From assembly GCA_905221605.1 (NCBI GenBank), contig CAJNDS010002790.1:1-57500 (forward strand): DNA of 57,500 nucleotides, in the 5' to 3' direction. The stretch comes from Symbiodinium natans (lineage: Eukaryota; Sar; Dinophyceae; Suessiales; Symbiodiniaceae). This document shows positions 24,674-32,300 of the stretch, in pieces. The notes below the pieces were generated by a model. That model did not search any database and was not told the origin of the DNA. It saw nothing but the letters and a program-made list of their open reading frames with translations. The position numbers and the translations under genes are program-made. The first letter of the stretch is position 1, and every line of letters starts with the position of its first letter.

Positions 24674-25957
24674 TTTAACCCCGCTGCCCTTCCTCCCCTT
24701 CCCTTTTTTTGCGAAACCCTCTTTCCTCCTTTCCTGTCCTGGGGCCGGCCCGGCTGCCGAGGCGGCGCGCGCAAGCGTTTAGAACAGAATTTCTTCTCCA
24801 AATTAGGCGTTTGTTTGGGTCCGTACTTTCTATAAGACCTAACAAGGGACCTAATTTGGAGGACAACCCATGCAGAGTTGAGGTTTGAGGATTTAGGGGC
24901 TTTAGGGGCTTTAGGGCTCTAGGCGAGACACGCCCCACACCCCCAAAACTTGAGCATCACATTCCGCATGCCAACGCCAAAACCAAACCCCTCTCCACCA
25001 GGAGAAACACAAACCCCGAACGCCTCCAACATAACAAGCAAAACGCAAGAAGAACGCATCCCCTCAAAAAACAGCCCCTGAATCCCCCGAAACCCATAAA
25101 CCCTATACCGTAAATCCTAAACACCTAAACCCCTAAATCCTAAACCCTACCCCTAAACCCTAAACCTAAATCCTCAACCCTAAACCCTGAACCCTGAACC
25201 CTAAACCCCAGAAGGCAGCACCCCGAACAAAGAAATGTGCCTCCGCGGGCCCAAGGTCGCTGGGAGGAGGTGCCGCGACCTGGGTTTAGGGTTTCGGGTT
25301 TAGGGTCTAGGAATTGTCAGGGTTTCGGGATTTAAGGTTTGGGGGTTTAGGGACTAGGGTTTCGGAATTTGTGAAGGCACAGCACCACCTAGACTGACAC
25401 TGTACACTGTAAACCCTGAGCCTAAACCCCAGCAGTCGCAACAGCCAAAATCCTATAGAGACAGCCAAAAGCCTATAAAGGGGCCGCATTTTGCCTCCAG
25501 TCAACAGCCCTGCCCTCTGAGGCCCTATAACCCCAACTAAACCCTAAACCCTAATCCCTAATTAACCCTCAACCCTAAACCCGAAATCCTAAATTCTAAA
25601 CCCTAAACCCACACCCTGAATGGGTGCGTTAAACCCTGAAACCAGACCAAACAAGCCCAAACCTTACTACTACCCTTGTCATGCCCTGTAATTAGCCCGT
25701 GTCAAACTAAACTCCTAAACCCTAAAGCCCTCAATCCCTATAAGTGTTTCAATTTGATTATGACCCTAAACTCCTACACCCTAACCCTCTATACTCGCGA
25801 AAGCCCTAAACCCTTCAATCGCTATACGGGTTTAGGGATATCACCCTAAACTCCTAAACCCTAAACCCTCTATACCCGCGAATCGAAACAATGGCCCAGT
25901 GGCCATCTCCAAGGCCAAGCGCCAAAAATAGTTCGCCGCGTCCTCGCCGGGATTGGG
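5533..25957 (-). CDS. IFT122: IFT122, C-terminal part, at least 17 short exons
   Basis: IFT122 is a core subunit of intraflagellar transport complex A, needed for retrograde transport in flagella. Exons in transcript order give AANYFWRLALEM; ELRRRADIYY; AYSYIHSYIQ; EPFTTLLPEHVFN; SRVYILYALAKQAQSLGA; ACRLARTAYDKLQ; VLRVPPSWQHQI; LACLAIRSKPYSDQ; DDLLPVCNW; CMTTNPLLRSNLDACTNCG; HPFIRTFLGFDILPLVEF; AQSLIAQEPNARK; YQPVRIDRETLVELR; PEEVYVADFRRFSPLLPVRF; VAIAVCNNCGNFFHQ; RCCPYCGSK. This order follows the conserved C-terminal end of animal IFT122: the KQ.KALGA helix, the two zinc-binding CxxC pairs around TNNPLL, LVEF, and the final CCPYC. Phase agrees at nearly all of the named joints. The N-terminal WD40 repeats and roughly the first two thirds of the protein were not found in this window. 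A same-strand FKBP gene lies immediately upstream, so the copy may be truncated, or its 5' exons are unrecognised or elsewhere. Confidence 0.85.
6298..6405 (-). repeat. CCCTAAA array
   Basis: Perfect units directly 3' (sense) of the IFT122 CCPYC exon. Confidence 0.95.
6421..6495 (-). CDS. IFT122: IFT122 exon, second half of zinc ribbon
   Basis: 75 nt, phase 0 to 0. Reads TWELEFLQNRCCPYCGSK; CCPYC is the conserved end motif of IFT122. GC donor (AAG|GCACAG). The acceptor CCCCAG grows directly out of telomere-like CCCTAAACCCCAG. Confidence 0.88.
7090..7315 (+). repeat. GA-rich microsatellite
   Basis: GAGAGG, GGCAGA and GAGA units; polypurine on plus. Lies directly after the GC donor of an IFT122 exon (polypyrimidine in the sense strand). 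Confidence 0.92.
7319..7363 (-). CDS. IFT122: IFT122 exon, first half of zinc ribbon
   Basis: 45 nt, phase 0 to 0: VAIAVCNNCGNFFHQ, matching the family MCPSCFQMFH region. Acceptor TTTGGAAAG, GC donor (CAG|GCGAGC). A GA-rich microsatellite follows at once. Confidence 0.85.
7414..7521. mobile_element. Family A hairpin element
   Basis: Terminal inverted repeats GGGATGCTCCCCCTGATACTAACAGTCCTTAAT and its complement with AACATCCC. About 100 bp, no coding capacity, a MITE-like palindrome. Confidence 0.75.
8065..8149 (-). CDS. IFT122: IFT122 exon, R-W/F..YFRSLLP region
   Basis: Acceptor TTGGCGCCAG; reads PEEVYVADFRRFSPLLPVRF then FRSMIPEA. Suggested donor GC (GCG|GCGAAG). A GT donor ten bases further, inside GTTTAGG, is an alternative. 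Confidence 0.85.
8500..9050 (-). repeat. Degenerate CCAGCCCAGAGTAGGCC repeat
   Basis: More than a dozen copies of CAGCCCAGAGTA(A/G)GCC mixed with CCCTAAA units; looks like a composite unit expanded in tandem. Confidence 0.8.
9060..9470. other. Unique intronic segment
   Basis: Both strands carry open frames of about 100 codons (9128-9472 plus, 9136-9450 minus) without family resemblance; left as intron sequence. Confidence 0.4.
9475..9735 (+). repeat. 21-bp tandem repeat, about 12 copies
   Basis: Unit TTGTCCGCGAATTGTTGGTG plus C, with GTGA/GCGG variants in alternating copies. Length is a multiple of three, so it stays open as a false ORF. Confidence 0.92.
10111..10155 (-). CDS. IFT122: IFT122 exon
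   Basis: Acceptor AAGCACTGCAG; YQPVRIDRETLVEL then AG|GCCTTG (GC donor). The phase-2 end joins the G at the start of the 8149 exon to give Arg. Confidence 0.82.
11302..11370 (-). CDS. IFT122: IFT122 exon (variable linker)
   Basis: Acceptor CACACCAGCAAG; LDAASYFVPGEPPTPQTENR then WSG. GT donor lies in GTTTAGGG, so the intron starts with the telomere-like repeat. In phase with 10155. Confidence 0.7.
11868..11937 (-). CDS. IFT122: Probable IFT122 exon
   Basis: Acceptor ATGGCTGTCAG, donor GTTACG. Reads GPMPGDEAGTDLFVQKMPRP, comparable to the family GDEDPF..LSFEQ stretch. Its phase does not match the exon at 12412, so a boundary is wrong or an exon is missing. Confidence 0.6.
11951..12044 (+). 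repeat. TTTAGGG array, 13 units
   Basis: Perfect units that run directly into a halved family B element. Confidence 0.95.
12040..12140. mobile_element. Family B right half joined to a telomere-like array
   Basis: AACTGTACTTATAACC through AAGTACCATGAACCTCCAAA is intact, but the left arm is replaced by 13 perfect TTTAGGG units ending at 12043. Confidence 0.65.
12142..12263. mobile_element. Single-copy hairpin element
   Basis: GGGGCCAAAGACACCACATA, ACATGAGGATCC pairs with GGATCCTTATGT and TATGTGGGCTTTTGGGCCCC. Palindrome of about 120 bp next to a family B remnant. Confidence 0.55.
12412..12449 (-). CDS. IFT122: Probable IFT122 exon
   Basis: Strong pyrimidine acceptor TTTACCTTCTCCTTCCACAAG; PILVGCQSSDES; donor GTTCGG. 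Phase 0 start matches the 12733 exon. Confidence 0.6.
12588..12725 (-). repeat. CCCTAAA array with an adjoining GAACCCT sub-array
   Basis: About 17 perfect units; just before it six CCCTGAA units are homogenised. Confidence 0.92.
12733..12788 (-). CDS. IFT122: Probable IFT122 exon
   Basis: Acceptor GCCACCCACCGAG; DGWHESTRGGAEVMSLSE; donor GTGCCAG. Lies in the poorly conserved linker of the family. Confidence 0.55.
13073..13135 (-). CDS. IFT122: IFT122 exon after LVEF
   Basis: Acceptor CCATGCAG; AQSLIAQEPNARKSQNSPRH. Phase 0 with the preceding exon gives ALEEAQSLI, comparable to family DEEAISLI. The donor is either GTTCGTGG or an earlier GC. Confidence 0.75.
13506..13590 (-). CDS. IFT122: IFT122 exon, LVEF region
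   Basis: Acceptor CACTCAGCCGCAG; HPFIRTFLGFDILPLVEFQP, then DTDIALEE. GC donor (GAG|GCCTGG). The most recognisable segment of the family here. Confidence 0.9.
13606..13706 (+). repeat. TTTAGGG array, 14 units
   Basis: Immediately 5' (sense) of the IFT122 LVEF exon. Confidence 0.95.
13829..13925. mobile_element. Family A hairpin element
   Basis: CTTGGGATGTTTCCCCCTTATACTGACAGTCCT with partner GGCTGTTAGTATAAGGGG. Directly abuts a family B element. Confidence 0.7.
13926..14043. mobile_element. Family B hairpin element
   Basis: CTTGGAGGTTCAGGGACTCA with partner CCCATGAACCTCCAAG; inner TTATAAGTAGACTTATAA centre. Confidence 0.75.
14091..14147 (-). CDS. IFT122: IFT122 exon, zinc site TNPLL
   Basis: Acceptor CCCGAGCCCAG; CMTTNPLLRSNLDACTNCG; GT donor (GG|GTCCGG). 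Phase 2 on both sides agrees with neighbours. Confidence 0.9.
14160..14300. mobile_element. Family E-like element
   Basis: TTTGTAGGGAATGAGGGAAGG with partner CCCCATTCCCTCATAG, followed by a second partial copy TTCGCAGGGAATGAGGGAA. Confidence 0.5.
14418..14513. mobile_element. Family A hairpin element
   Basis: GGTTGGGATGCTCCTGCTTG, TACTAACAGTCCTTAATAGG and partner GAACATCCCAAGTTGG. Confidence 0.7.
14925..15000 (+). repeat. GAGCTTACCT 10-bp tandem repeat
   Basis: About seven units of CTTACCTGAG with variants, followed by a GA-rich tract. Confidence 0.85.
15443..15468 (-). CDS. IFT122: IFT122 micro-exon of 26 nt
   Basis: Acceptor GTTCGTTGGTGCAG; DDLLPVCN plus two bases; donor GTGCCTGG. Joins to give VCNWCMTTNPLL, exactly the family VPLCYRCSTNNPLL pattern, including the first CxxC. 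Confidence 0.85.
15843..15945 (+). repeat. Long G-run tract
   Basis: Runs of 6-13 G broken by single C, T or A. Other C runs of 14 or more lie at 5205, 6180, 15372, 17184 (G), 24560, 24638-24673 and 47719-47746. Confidence 0.9.
16045..16130 (-). repeat. Homogeneous CCCTAAG variant array
   Basis: About 11 units of CCCTAAG instead of CCCTAAA, then a switch to CCCTAAA. A similar array is at 45160-45235. Confidence 0.92.
16356..16399 (-). CDS. IFT122: IFT122 exon with GA donor
   Basis: Acceptor CCAAGGATAG; LACLAIRSKPYSDQ; intron begins GAGCTT. GA is the donor that keeps phase with the 15468 exon and reproduces family IRAKPFHDSEEL. Confidence 0.8.
16583..16700. mobile_element. Family G element, diverged
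   Basis: AGAGTAACCTAGGAAAAAAA, GGGCGCCC, then AAGGGGCTTAAAAGGGAACC and GGCCTACTCTGGGTCCTAG. Confidence 0.5.
16941..16980 (-). CDS. IFT122: IFT122 exon
   Basis: Acceptor CCTCCGCTGGGAG; VLRVPPSWQHQIL plus one base; probable GA donor (TCG|GAGAC). Matches the family LYIPARFQKSIEL segment. Confidence 0.7.
17581..17619 (-). CDS. IFT122: IFT122 exon of 39 nt
   Basis: ACRLARTAYDKLQ, phase 0 to 0; GC donor (CAG|GCCTGC). Family: LARHAYDKL. The exon start GCCTGCC repeats the donor bases of the preceding intron. Confidence 0.88.
18304..18372 (-). CDS. IFT122: IFT122 exon, LAKQ..SLGA helix
   Basis: Acceptor CAGCCTAGCCAG; VPLGISRVYILYALAKQAQS then LGA; GC donor (GCG|GCCTGCC). Family: [20 protein letters not shown]. 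Confidence 0.92.
19090..19152 (-). CDS. Exon-like island in the IFT122 gene
   Basis: Acceptor CACTCCGGCGTGCAG; VRAEAAQGSAQQSRGHLKEA; donor GTGGTT. Clearly coding-like but not placed in the conserved IFT122 alignment. May be lineage-specific insertion or alternative exon. Confidence 0.45.
19922..19981 (-). CDS. Exon-like island in the IFT122 gene
   Basis: Acceptor GATGAAGCTCTGCAG; WSRQCESCANYKDGQEIYK; donor is the GT of GTTTAGGG. Not assigned to a conserved IFT122 segment. Confidence 0.45.
20018..20125 (+). repeat. TTTAGGG array, 15 units
   Basis: Perfect units between the 19922 island and a 230-bp unique segment. Confidence 0.95.
20753..20797 (-). CDS. Exon-like island in the IFT122 gene
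   Basis: Acceptor CCTGCCGAG; VQGGPEAEAAYLEK. In phase with the 21756 exon. Donor uncertain, so the lower limit is approximate. Confidence 0.4.
21696..21756 (-). CDS. Exon-like island in the IFT122 gene
   Basis: Acceptor TTTCCAGCTGTAG; WNILASSGFSAQPVQALLAQ; donor GTCGTG. Joins in frame to the 20797 island. Confidence 0.45.
22438..22480 (-). CDS. Exon-like island in the IFT122 gene
   Basis: Acceptor GGCAACCTGCAG; HEVAPTILDHLESR; possible GC donor. Phase with neighbours unresolved. Confidence 0.35.
22638..22698 (-). CDS. IFT122: IFT122 exon, EPF..LPEHVFN
   Basis: Acceptor GGACCACAG; EPFTTLLPEHVFNCALFLWP. Matches family DPFSVHRPETLFNISRFL. The donor (GC proposed) does not yet connect in phase to the 18372 exon. 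Confidence 0.85.
23536..23565 (-). CDS. IFT122: IFT122 exon of 30 nt
   Basis: Acceptor CCTGACTGAG; AYSYIHSYIQ; GC donor (CAG|GCCATG). Exactly in phase between the 24258 and 22698 exons, giving YSYIHSYIQEPF. Confidence 0.82.
23577..23792 (+). repeat. Longest TTTAGGG array, about 30 units
   Basis: One unit lacks a T (TTAGGG plus TTTAGGG near 23665), otherwise perfect. Lies 5' (sense) of the AYSYIHSYIQ exon. Confidence 0.95.
24258..24337 (-). CDS. IFT122: IFT122 exon, helical repeat
   Basis: Acceptor CAAATCATCCCCGAAG; DLAKALRRNEALAANFWELR then RRADIYY; GC donor (TAC|GCCGGA). Family: FYHFQRLAELYHGYHAIHR. Confidence 0.8.
25207..25279 (-). CDS. Exon-like island in the IFT122 gene
   Basis: The acceptor is made by the telomere-like repeat itself (CCCTAAACCCAG). 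Reads PSDLGPAEAHFFVRGAAFW; donor in GTTTAGGG. Not placed in the family alignment. Confidence 0.4.
25896..25957 (-). CDS. IFT122: IFT122 exon, most upstream one recognised
   Basis: Acceptor ACTAACGAAG; PNPGEDAANYFWRLALEMAT; GC donor (GG|GCCATT). Family: FNDAAYYYWMLSMQCLDIA. Phase to the 24337 exon is not resolved. Confidence 0.72.
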
Positions 25958-25989
25958 CTTCGTTAGTTTAGGGTTTCGGGTTTGGGGCT

Positions 25990-26143
25990 TACTTGAAGGT
26001 TCATGGGACTTCATAGCCACTTATAACTGGGCTTATAACCCTACTTATAATTGGGATAACCCCTATCAGGCCCTTTAGGGGTACTAGAAGTAGGGTTATA
26101 AGTACAGTTCTCATTGGTTAGTAAGTACCATGAACCTCCAAGT
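25990..26143. mobile_element. Family B hairpin element
   Basis: ACTTGAAGGTTCATGGGACT with partner AGTACCATGAACCTCCAAGT; inner CTTATAACTGGGCTTATAAC. Confidence 0.78.
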
Positions 26144-26811
26144 AGGGTTTGGGGGGCTCTAAGCCCTAAAACCTTGTGTGATTGTGATTGTGATTGTTCT
26201 CATTCCTGATGTTACTATTTTGTTGGCGGGTGGGGGAGGGGCTTGGGGGGGCTTTAGGGTTCAGAGGATGAGGGGGGCTGGAGGATTACAGGGCTACCCC
26301 TAAACCCTATTCGGGTTTAGGAGTTCATGAGTTTAGGTTTAGGGTGTAATTAGAGATTAGGGTTTCGGGTGTGGGTCTTGAAACGGGGTTACTTGGCCGA
26401 TAGTCTTGACGTCGCCATCCTATAGTACTTCCTCCTAAGTTTTCTGAGGTCTTGACTGTTGGGGAGGACCATAAACCCTCAAACTTCCCCGTAAGCTGTG
26501 AGCCCCTCCAAGCCAAGAACACATCAGTCTCAGCTCATGAGCACCGAGCCCTCTCAGTCCTCCACTTTAAACGACACCAGCCCGACGCAAAACGTCTAAA
26601 CCTGTTGCAAACCATTCAAGATGAGACTGGAGGGCCCCTGAACCACTAAACCCGAGCCATCAACCCCAACACACCTAACCCCCTAAACCCTAAACTCAAA
26701 ACCCAAAATCCAAAACCCCTCAACCCTACACCCCCAAACCCTGAACCCCCGCCCCCCCCCCCCCCCCAATTGAGCCCAGCGGTCTCTTTTTCCTGGCAGC
26801 TCCCATTTCTG

Positions 26812-26932
26812 TTGGTTAGTAGGGGATGAATGAATAAGGTACTAATGAGGTACCCAATAAAATCCCTTAAAGGGTATATGTAGGGGGATATAGGGTACCT
26901 CATGACCTCATTCCCTACTAACCAACAGTAAG
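26812..26932. mobile_element. Family E hairpin element
   Basis: CTGTTGGTTAGTAGGGGATG and partner CATTCCCTACTAACCAACAG. On the minus strand its end ACCAACAG is a ready acceptor before an open frame (WELPGKRDRWAQ), but the donor side is unclear. Confidence 0.7.
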
Positions 26933-27002
26933 TCTTGGCCCAGCTCGGAGCTTCCGGGAGCTTCCGGCTGCCCCGAGATTCCGCCCGAAACGTTTGGGGC
27001 TT

Positions 27003-27090
27003 AGTTTAGGGTTTAGGGTTTAGGGTTTAGGGTTTAGGGTTTAGGGTTTAGGGTTTAGGGTTTAGGGTTTAGGGTTTAGGGTTTAGGGTT
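27003..27090 (+). repeat. TTTAGGG array, 12 units
   Basis: Perfect units upstream (sense) of a possible island ending at a family E element. Confidence 0.95.
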
Positions 27091-28188
27091 AGGGCTCGAA
27101 GTAAGTTGCTGCTAGTATTCCCTCATGGTCTCCATGTAGTGATGGATGGCTTAGGATCCTAACACTCATAGGATCTCATAGGGGTGTCTCCCGACCTCTC
27201 CGACAAGTGACCCTTAGACCTTCAACCCTTAAATTCCCTGAACAGTGAAGCCTCATAAGGCTTGCAAACCTCATGCAGCCCAAACGTCTCAGGACACCTC
27301 TCACGCCCGGACGCGGCGTGTCTAGCTTCTCGCTCCGGCAAGCCGAGGTGTCGCAGTCGTAGTCGCAGCACAAGCAGGCAGAACGCAGTCAGCGGAGTAG
27401 CCGCCGGGTAGCTCCCAAGGTGCCTGAGCCATGAACCCTGAACCCTGAACCCCCCAAACCCCACTGAGACCTTAAACCCTGAGCATGCAGCTGGACGGTT
27501 ATTGGAGGGGTTCTTCTGAAGGACTCCTTCCCAAAAACGCTGAGCACCAAATCCCTGAACCCCACTTAGCTGCCCAGGGACTGGTCGATGACGAAGCGGA
27601 AGCACTACGTGTCGACCTTCGAAATTCGAAGTATTGGTTGTGGGTGCTGTGGTAGGGAAGCTATTTCTTTTGTTCTTGTTGTTTATGTTGCAATTTCTTT
27701 TGCTTTTTTTGGGGGGAGGGCAGGGGTTGGGATTTGGGCAGTTGTGGCTAAAGGTTTTGGGGGCATCTTGGCGATTTAGGAACTTTGGCTTTCACAGGCT
27801 TCTTGTTGTTCTGTTTCGCTGGGGTCTGTGGATGGGTGGACTAGGTACTACAAAATGACGTGCGAGCGAGCGAGCGGCTGGCCGTGAGCTGATTGCACGT
27901 CGCTATCTCTTGTGCAATGCCCTGCATCAGGGCTGCTTAGGCCGTCATTCCTTGAAACACAAGGCCTTGTAGCGTTGATTTAGTCCCCTCGAGCCCCATA
28001 TCTAACTACTTACCAATGAGGAGCTCCAAGCAGGAGTTGAAAGACCCTAAACCCCATAAGCCCTGAACCCTGAACCCTAACCCTGAACCCTAAACCCTAA
28101 CCCTAAACCACAAAACCCCAAAACCCCAAAACCCCAAACCCTAAACCCTAAACCCCAAACCCAAAAACCCCAAACCCTAAAGCCTAAC

Positions 28189-28257
28189 CCGAGCCGTCGG
28201 CCTCCGTGGCCTTGTCCGCCTCGCGCAGGGCGGCCTCACGTTGCAGGCGCTCCTCGC
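28189..28257 (-). CDS. Possible 3' exon of the FKBP-TPR gene
   Basis: Acceptor GCACGACGTCAG; EERLQREAALREADKATEAD; donor GTTAGG. Charged helical tail fits a TPR co-chaperone C-terminus, but it could instead be an upstream IFT122 helix. Confidence 0.45.
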
Positions 28258-28410
28258 CTGACGTCGTGCGCAAACAGGGTTTGGGTCCAGGCTTTGCTAT
28301 CTAGCAACTCCTAAAGTCGGAGTAAGCCATTCAAGCTTGTCTACCCTAAACCCTAAACCCAAACCCTAAACCCTAAATCCCTTCAATCATCTCTCCGCAC
28401 ACAGTGGAGC

Positions 28411-28468
28411 CCCGGATGGAGGTCAAGTCGCGGCGTTGTTTTCTCGCCGCCAGGTCGGCAGCAGCCTC
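28411..28468 (-). CDS. Possible 3' exon of the FKBP-TPR gene
   Basis: Acceptor TCTCGACGGCAAG; EAAADLAARKQRRDLTSIR; GC donor. Charged, coding-like, not placed. Confidence 0.45.
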
Positions 28469-28711
28469 CTTGCCGTCGAGAGGGCTTCACGGCAAGCCAG
28501 TACCAGGTACTTGGTTGTGGAGTAGGGTGTAGGGTTTATGGTTTAGGACTTACTAAGAGTCCAATTTGCAGGATATACCGTACCTGGGAATCTTTTGAGG
28601 TGTTTGCAAAATTCTACGAAAAAAGCCACTGGGCTCGAGATGTACACCTTGCCACAAGGGGCGTGTCTCATAGAAGTATGGTTGAAAAACCAAACCCTGC
28701 CCTAAACTCTA

Positions 28712-28782
28712 TAAACCCTATAAACCCTATAAACCCTATAAACCCTATAAACCCTATAAACCCTATAAACCCTATACACCCT
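28712..28782 (-). repeat. Homogeneous CCCTATAAA nonamer array
   Basis: Eight units of a nine-base variant (CCCTATAAA) not seen elsewhere except briefly at 51520-51560. Confidence 0.9.
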
Positions 28783-29309
28783 TAAGCTAATCAAACCAGA
28801 GGCCAGCAGCAGGACTCTTTGATTGGGGCTCGCAGGGCTCCCTTCTAAACCCCCAACCCTAAACCCTAAATCCTAAACCCTAAACCCTAAACCCCTAAAC
28901 CCAAAACCCTAAACCCTAAACCCTAAATCCTAAACCCTGAAGCCTGAAGCCTGAACCGTGAACCCTGAACCCTAAACCCTAAACCCATCTATAGGACTCT
29001 AGGAAGTTGTGCGCCCGACTTTAGGTCTGGGGTTTGTGGGTCTTTGGGTCAATACTCAGAGGGGCCTGTGAGGGTTTTTGGGGATTGGATGATTCAGGTA
29101 GGGTTCAGTGCGGTTTCGGGCTTAGGGAGCTAGACCGCTGAACGGCAATCCTTGCGCAACTGTGGCCCAAAAACCCTACACCGAAACCCAAAGCCTGACA
29201 TCTTGAGCCCGACAAGCACCACAACCGACAGACCTTAACTCCATGACTAATGCCAAGACCCCTCCTCTCTAGCCAGTTCTCCAAATTATGGTGACCGTTC
29301 CTTCTGGGT

Positions 29310-29367
29310 TCCCAAAAATTAGGGCCCGCCGTCGAAAAGGCACACCGAAAGGGTCCATACCCTGAAT
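29310..29367 (-). CDS. Possible FKBP-TPR exon downstream of an introner
   Basis: Begins right after the introner acceptor CCCCAAG; in phase reads DSGYGPFRCAFSTAGPNF. The 3' limit is arbitrary because the frame stays open well beyond. Confidence 0.4.
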
Positions 29368-32300
29368 CTTGGGGACCAAAATGAACCCCAAAATTGGGGT
29401 CATATACCCTATACTACTATAATTCTCATTAAGGTATATGAACCATAAACCCTTTTGGGGTTCATTTCATCTCCAAGGAACCCCACACTCCCTCCCTCGC
29501 GGCCCCCGCATCCTCGCGTTCACGCTCCGCCCGCTCGCGTTGGAGGATGCCGGCAAACATCTGTGTGGGCTTCAGTTCCGCCTCAGAGGACAGCCCTTAA
29601 CCCTGTAACCCCCCCCCCCCCCTCCCACCCCACGCAGGCACACACCAACACCCAGGTGAGTGTAATTGGAACACAACAAGGTTTGGGGTGAACATTTCCG
29701 CACCCTAGAGGCGAAATCCTGCACCCTAAGACCCAAAACCCTACAACCTCTGAGCCCTAAACCCTTTAAAACCTTCTGACTTGGGATGTTCCCGCTTACA
29801 CTACCAGTCCTTAATTGGGATTACAGCGCTCCCTCTTCTAATCCCATTAAGGACTGCAAGCATAAGGGGGAACATCCCAACTTCGAACCCTTTGCATCCA
29901 GCCCTCCTAGATCCTCAACCCCAAACCCGAAACCAAAAAAGCTTAAATCCCAAGCTCGAAACCCTTAACCTGTGGTTCCCCTTAGCCTCCTTAAGCCCAA
30001 ACCCCGAACCCTAAACCCTAAAACCTAAACCCCAAACCCTAAACCCTAAATCCTAAACCCTAAACCCTAAGGTTTCCCCCCTGAAACCCCGGGCCTTGTG
30101 CTTGCGGGCCCTGGCCGCATGCAGCTGCTTGGCGATCGTGGCGTCCGTGGGCTCAAGCTCGGCGGCCGCCTGGAGGGTTTAGGGTTAAGTTCACAAGAGT
30201 TTAGGGCTTAGGGTTTATAGGGTTCAGGGTTTAGTCTTAGTTTTGTTTTTTTGCTTCTTGAGGGGGGTCTTCGGTTTATAGGGCATAAAGGGGTTTAGGG
30301 TTTCGGTTAAGCAGGTGTGTTCTTTGAGGGTTCAGGGTCTTAGTGGGCCTCTTAGGGACCAGAGGCTTTTTTGTCAGTGTTCCTGGAGTTGTTGGAGGGT
30401 TTATGCGATGTACGGGGTTTAGGGTTCGTCGCTAAGCCCTACGAGGGGACCAAAAACAACAAAGCCAACACATGAACAGGGACATCCTAGCTATGTCCCC
30501 TCCAAACGAGAACGAGTGCTTATGACTCAGGGGATGTTAACTCTCTTATTCTTATTGTTATTATTGTTTATTATTATTATGATTATTAGTTCTTACCATT
30601 TGTGTTATTACTATTATCATTATGATTACTACTATTGATGACTATGATGATTATGACTAATGTTTATTGCTATTATTATTCTTCTTATTCTTATTCTTAT
30701 TACTATTACTATTCCTATTACTATTACTATTACGATTACAATTAATTAATATCACTAGTATTATTACTATTATGCTGATTGCTATTTTTTGTTATTGTTA
30801 TTATGTTCTTCTTTTCCTATTTTTGTTAGCATCTGTTCTTTGTCTTTTTCCGTTGGGGGAGGGGCTGGGGGGGGGGGGTGGGGTCTTAACAGAAACCTAT
30901 AAAGAATACGCCCTACCCTCCGCCCTCGGCCCTCAACCCTCTAGCCTCCTTGGCTCCTAACATTCGGCCTCGAAGTCGGCGATGGCATCTGTCAGATACT
31001 TGAGCTTCTCCTCTTGACACATTGAGAGCTCAGGGTTTAGGGTGTAGTGTTGTGGCATGCCCCTCCCCCCCCTCACCCCCCCTCCCTGAAGTCCACATAA
31101 CGAGGTAGGAGATGGGGCTGAAGGTTGCTACACAGCATCTTACTTGTGCCATGTTAAGTGCAGGTCCATAAGCACCACCCAAACTTTGAGCGCCCTCAAA
31201 ACGCGACTCGCTACCCTAAACCCTAGACCCCGACCCCCACATCTAAAGGGCGCACAGATTCTTCTTTCAAACCCTACCTTATCCCTAAACCCTAAAAGCC
31301 ATGCAGCCTCTCCTTTGCCAGTCCCCTTCGAAAGTAGGCCTTTGCCATCCACGGCAGCTCATCCGACTGTGAGGCGCACCGCAGAGCGCCGGCGACCTAC
31401 CCGACACGCCAGGGAAGAATGGGAAAGTTTGGGGTGTAGAGTTTAGAGTGATCTACTACGGCCTAGACTCTTTAAACCCGAAGACGTCCCTGTTCGTGTG
31501 GGCATGCGAATTCCTCAAACTCCACCCGCCTTGCAAGCTCGCATTATGAACGCAGGTACATGATCCGAGGGAACGCAAGCCTTGGTATGCAACACAACGC
31601 GCGACCCACGTAGGGGTGCGCGTGGAACTTGTCTATAAGCTATAAGCCCGACATCCGAAACCCGACTGACCTCTAAACCCTAAAACCCAAACCCTAAACC
31701 CTACACCCTAAACCTCCCTTCAGAACCCTATATTCGAAATCCGCACCTGGGCCATGCTCTCAGGTGGATGGCCATCCTCCGCCGGTGTGTCGCAGGGCCC
31801 ATGCCGGTCGAGGAGGGTCCGGCAGGCCTGGTGAAGTGGCGAATAAGGGTTTAGGGTTTAGGGCTTAGGGCTTAGCGCTGAGGGCTTAGGGCTTCAGGCT
31901 TAGGGTTTAGGCCCTGTAAGCATTAACATCAGGGCCTTAATAATTAGAATGTTTTTTTTTTTTTTTTTGGGGGGGGGTGGCGGTTATTATAGTGACCATA
32001 AGGGAATACTACTAGTAATTATTCCGACCCCTATGTTAAGGGGTGTGGCTTGGGAGTTACGAAAAGCTCTCCTTCGGCATCAAGACTTAAGCCCTGCCTT
32101 CACAACGCAGAGACCTGCAAGGCATAAACAGAATCAGAAGTGCGCTACTCCACTCAAACTTCCCTATAAGGCCAAAACGCCCAGACCGCTTAATTAAGGA
32201 GGATGCCCTTCACCATCAGAGGAGTTGTTCTTTATCAAAGGGTTTGGGGCCTTCAAAATGCTCAGATGTGGCGAATGCTTCAGACCAAGCCACCAGGGCC

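Larger units (their letters stand above)
26150..28100. other. Gap between IFT122 and FKBP-TPR exons
   Basis: Holds a family E element, a TTTAGGG array, GT-rich sequence at 27650-27730 and weak islands near 26780 (WELPGKRDRWAQ) and 26950 (PEAPGSSELGQD), but none of the IFT122 WD40 repeats. Confidence 0.5.

Noticed and set aside
24265-24678. 137-codon plus-strand ORF with polyproline end
   Set aside because: Antisense to the IFT122 ELRRRADIYY exon and then a C-run; the minus strand carries the family match.
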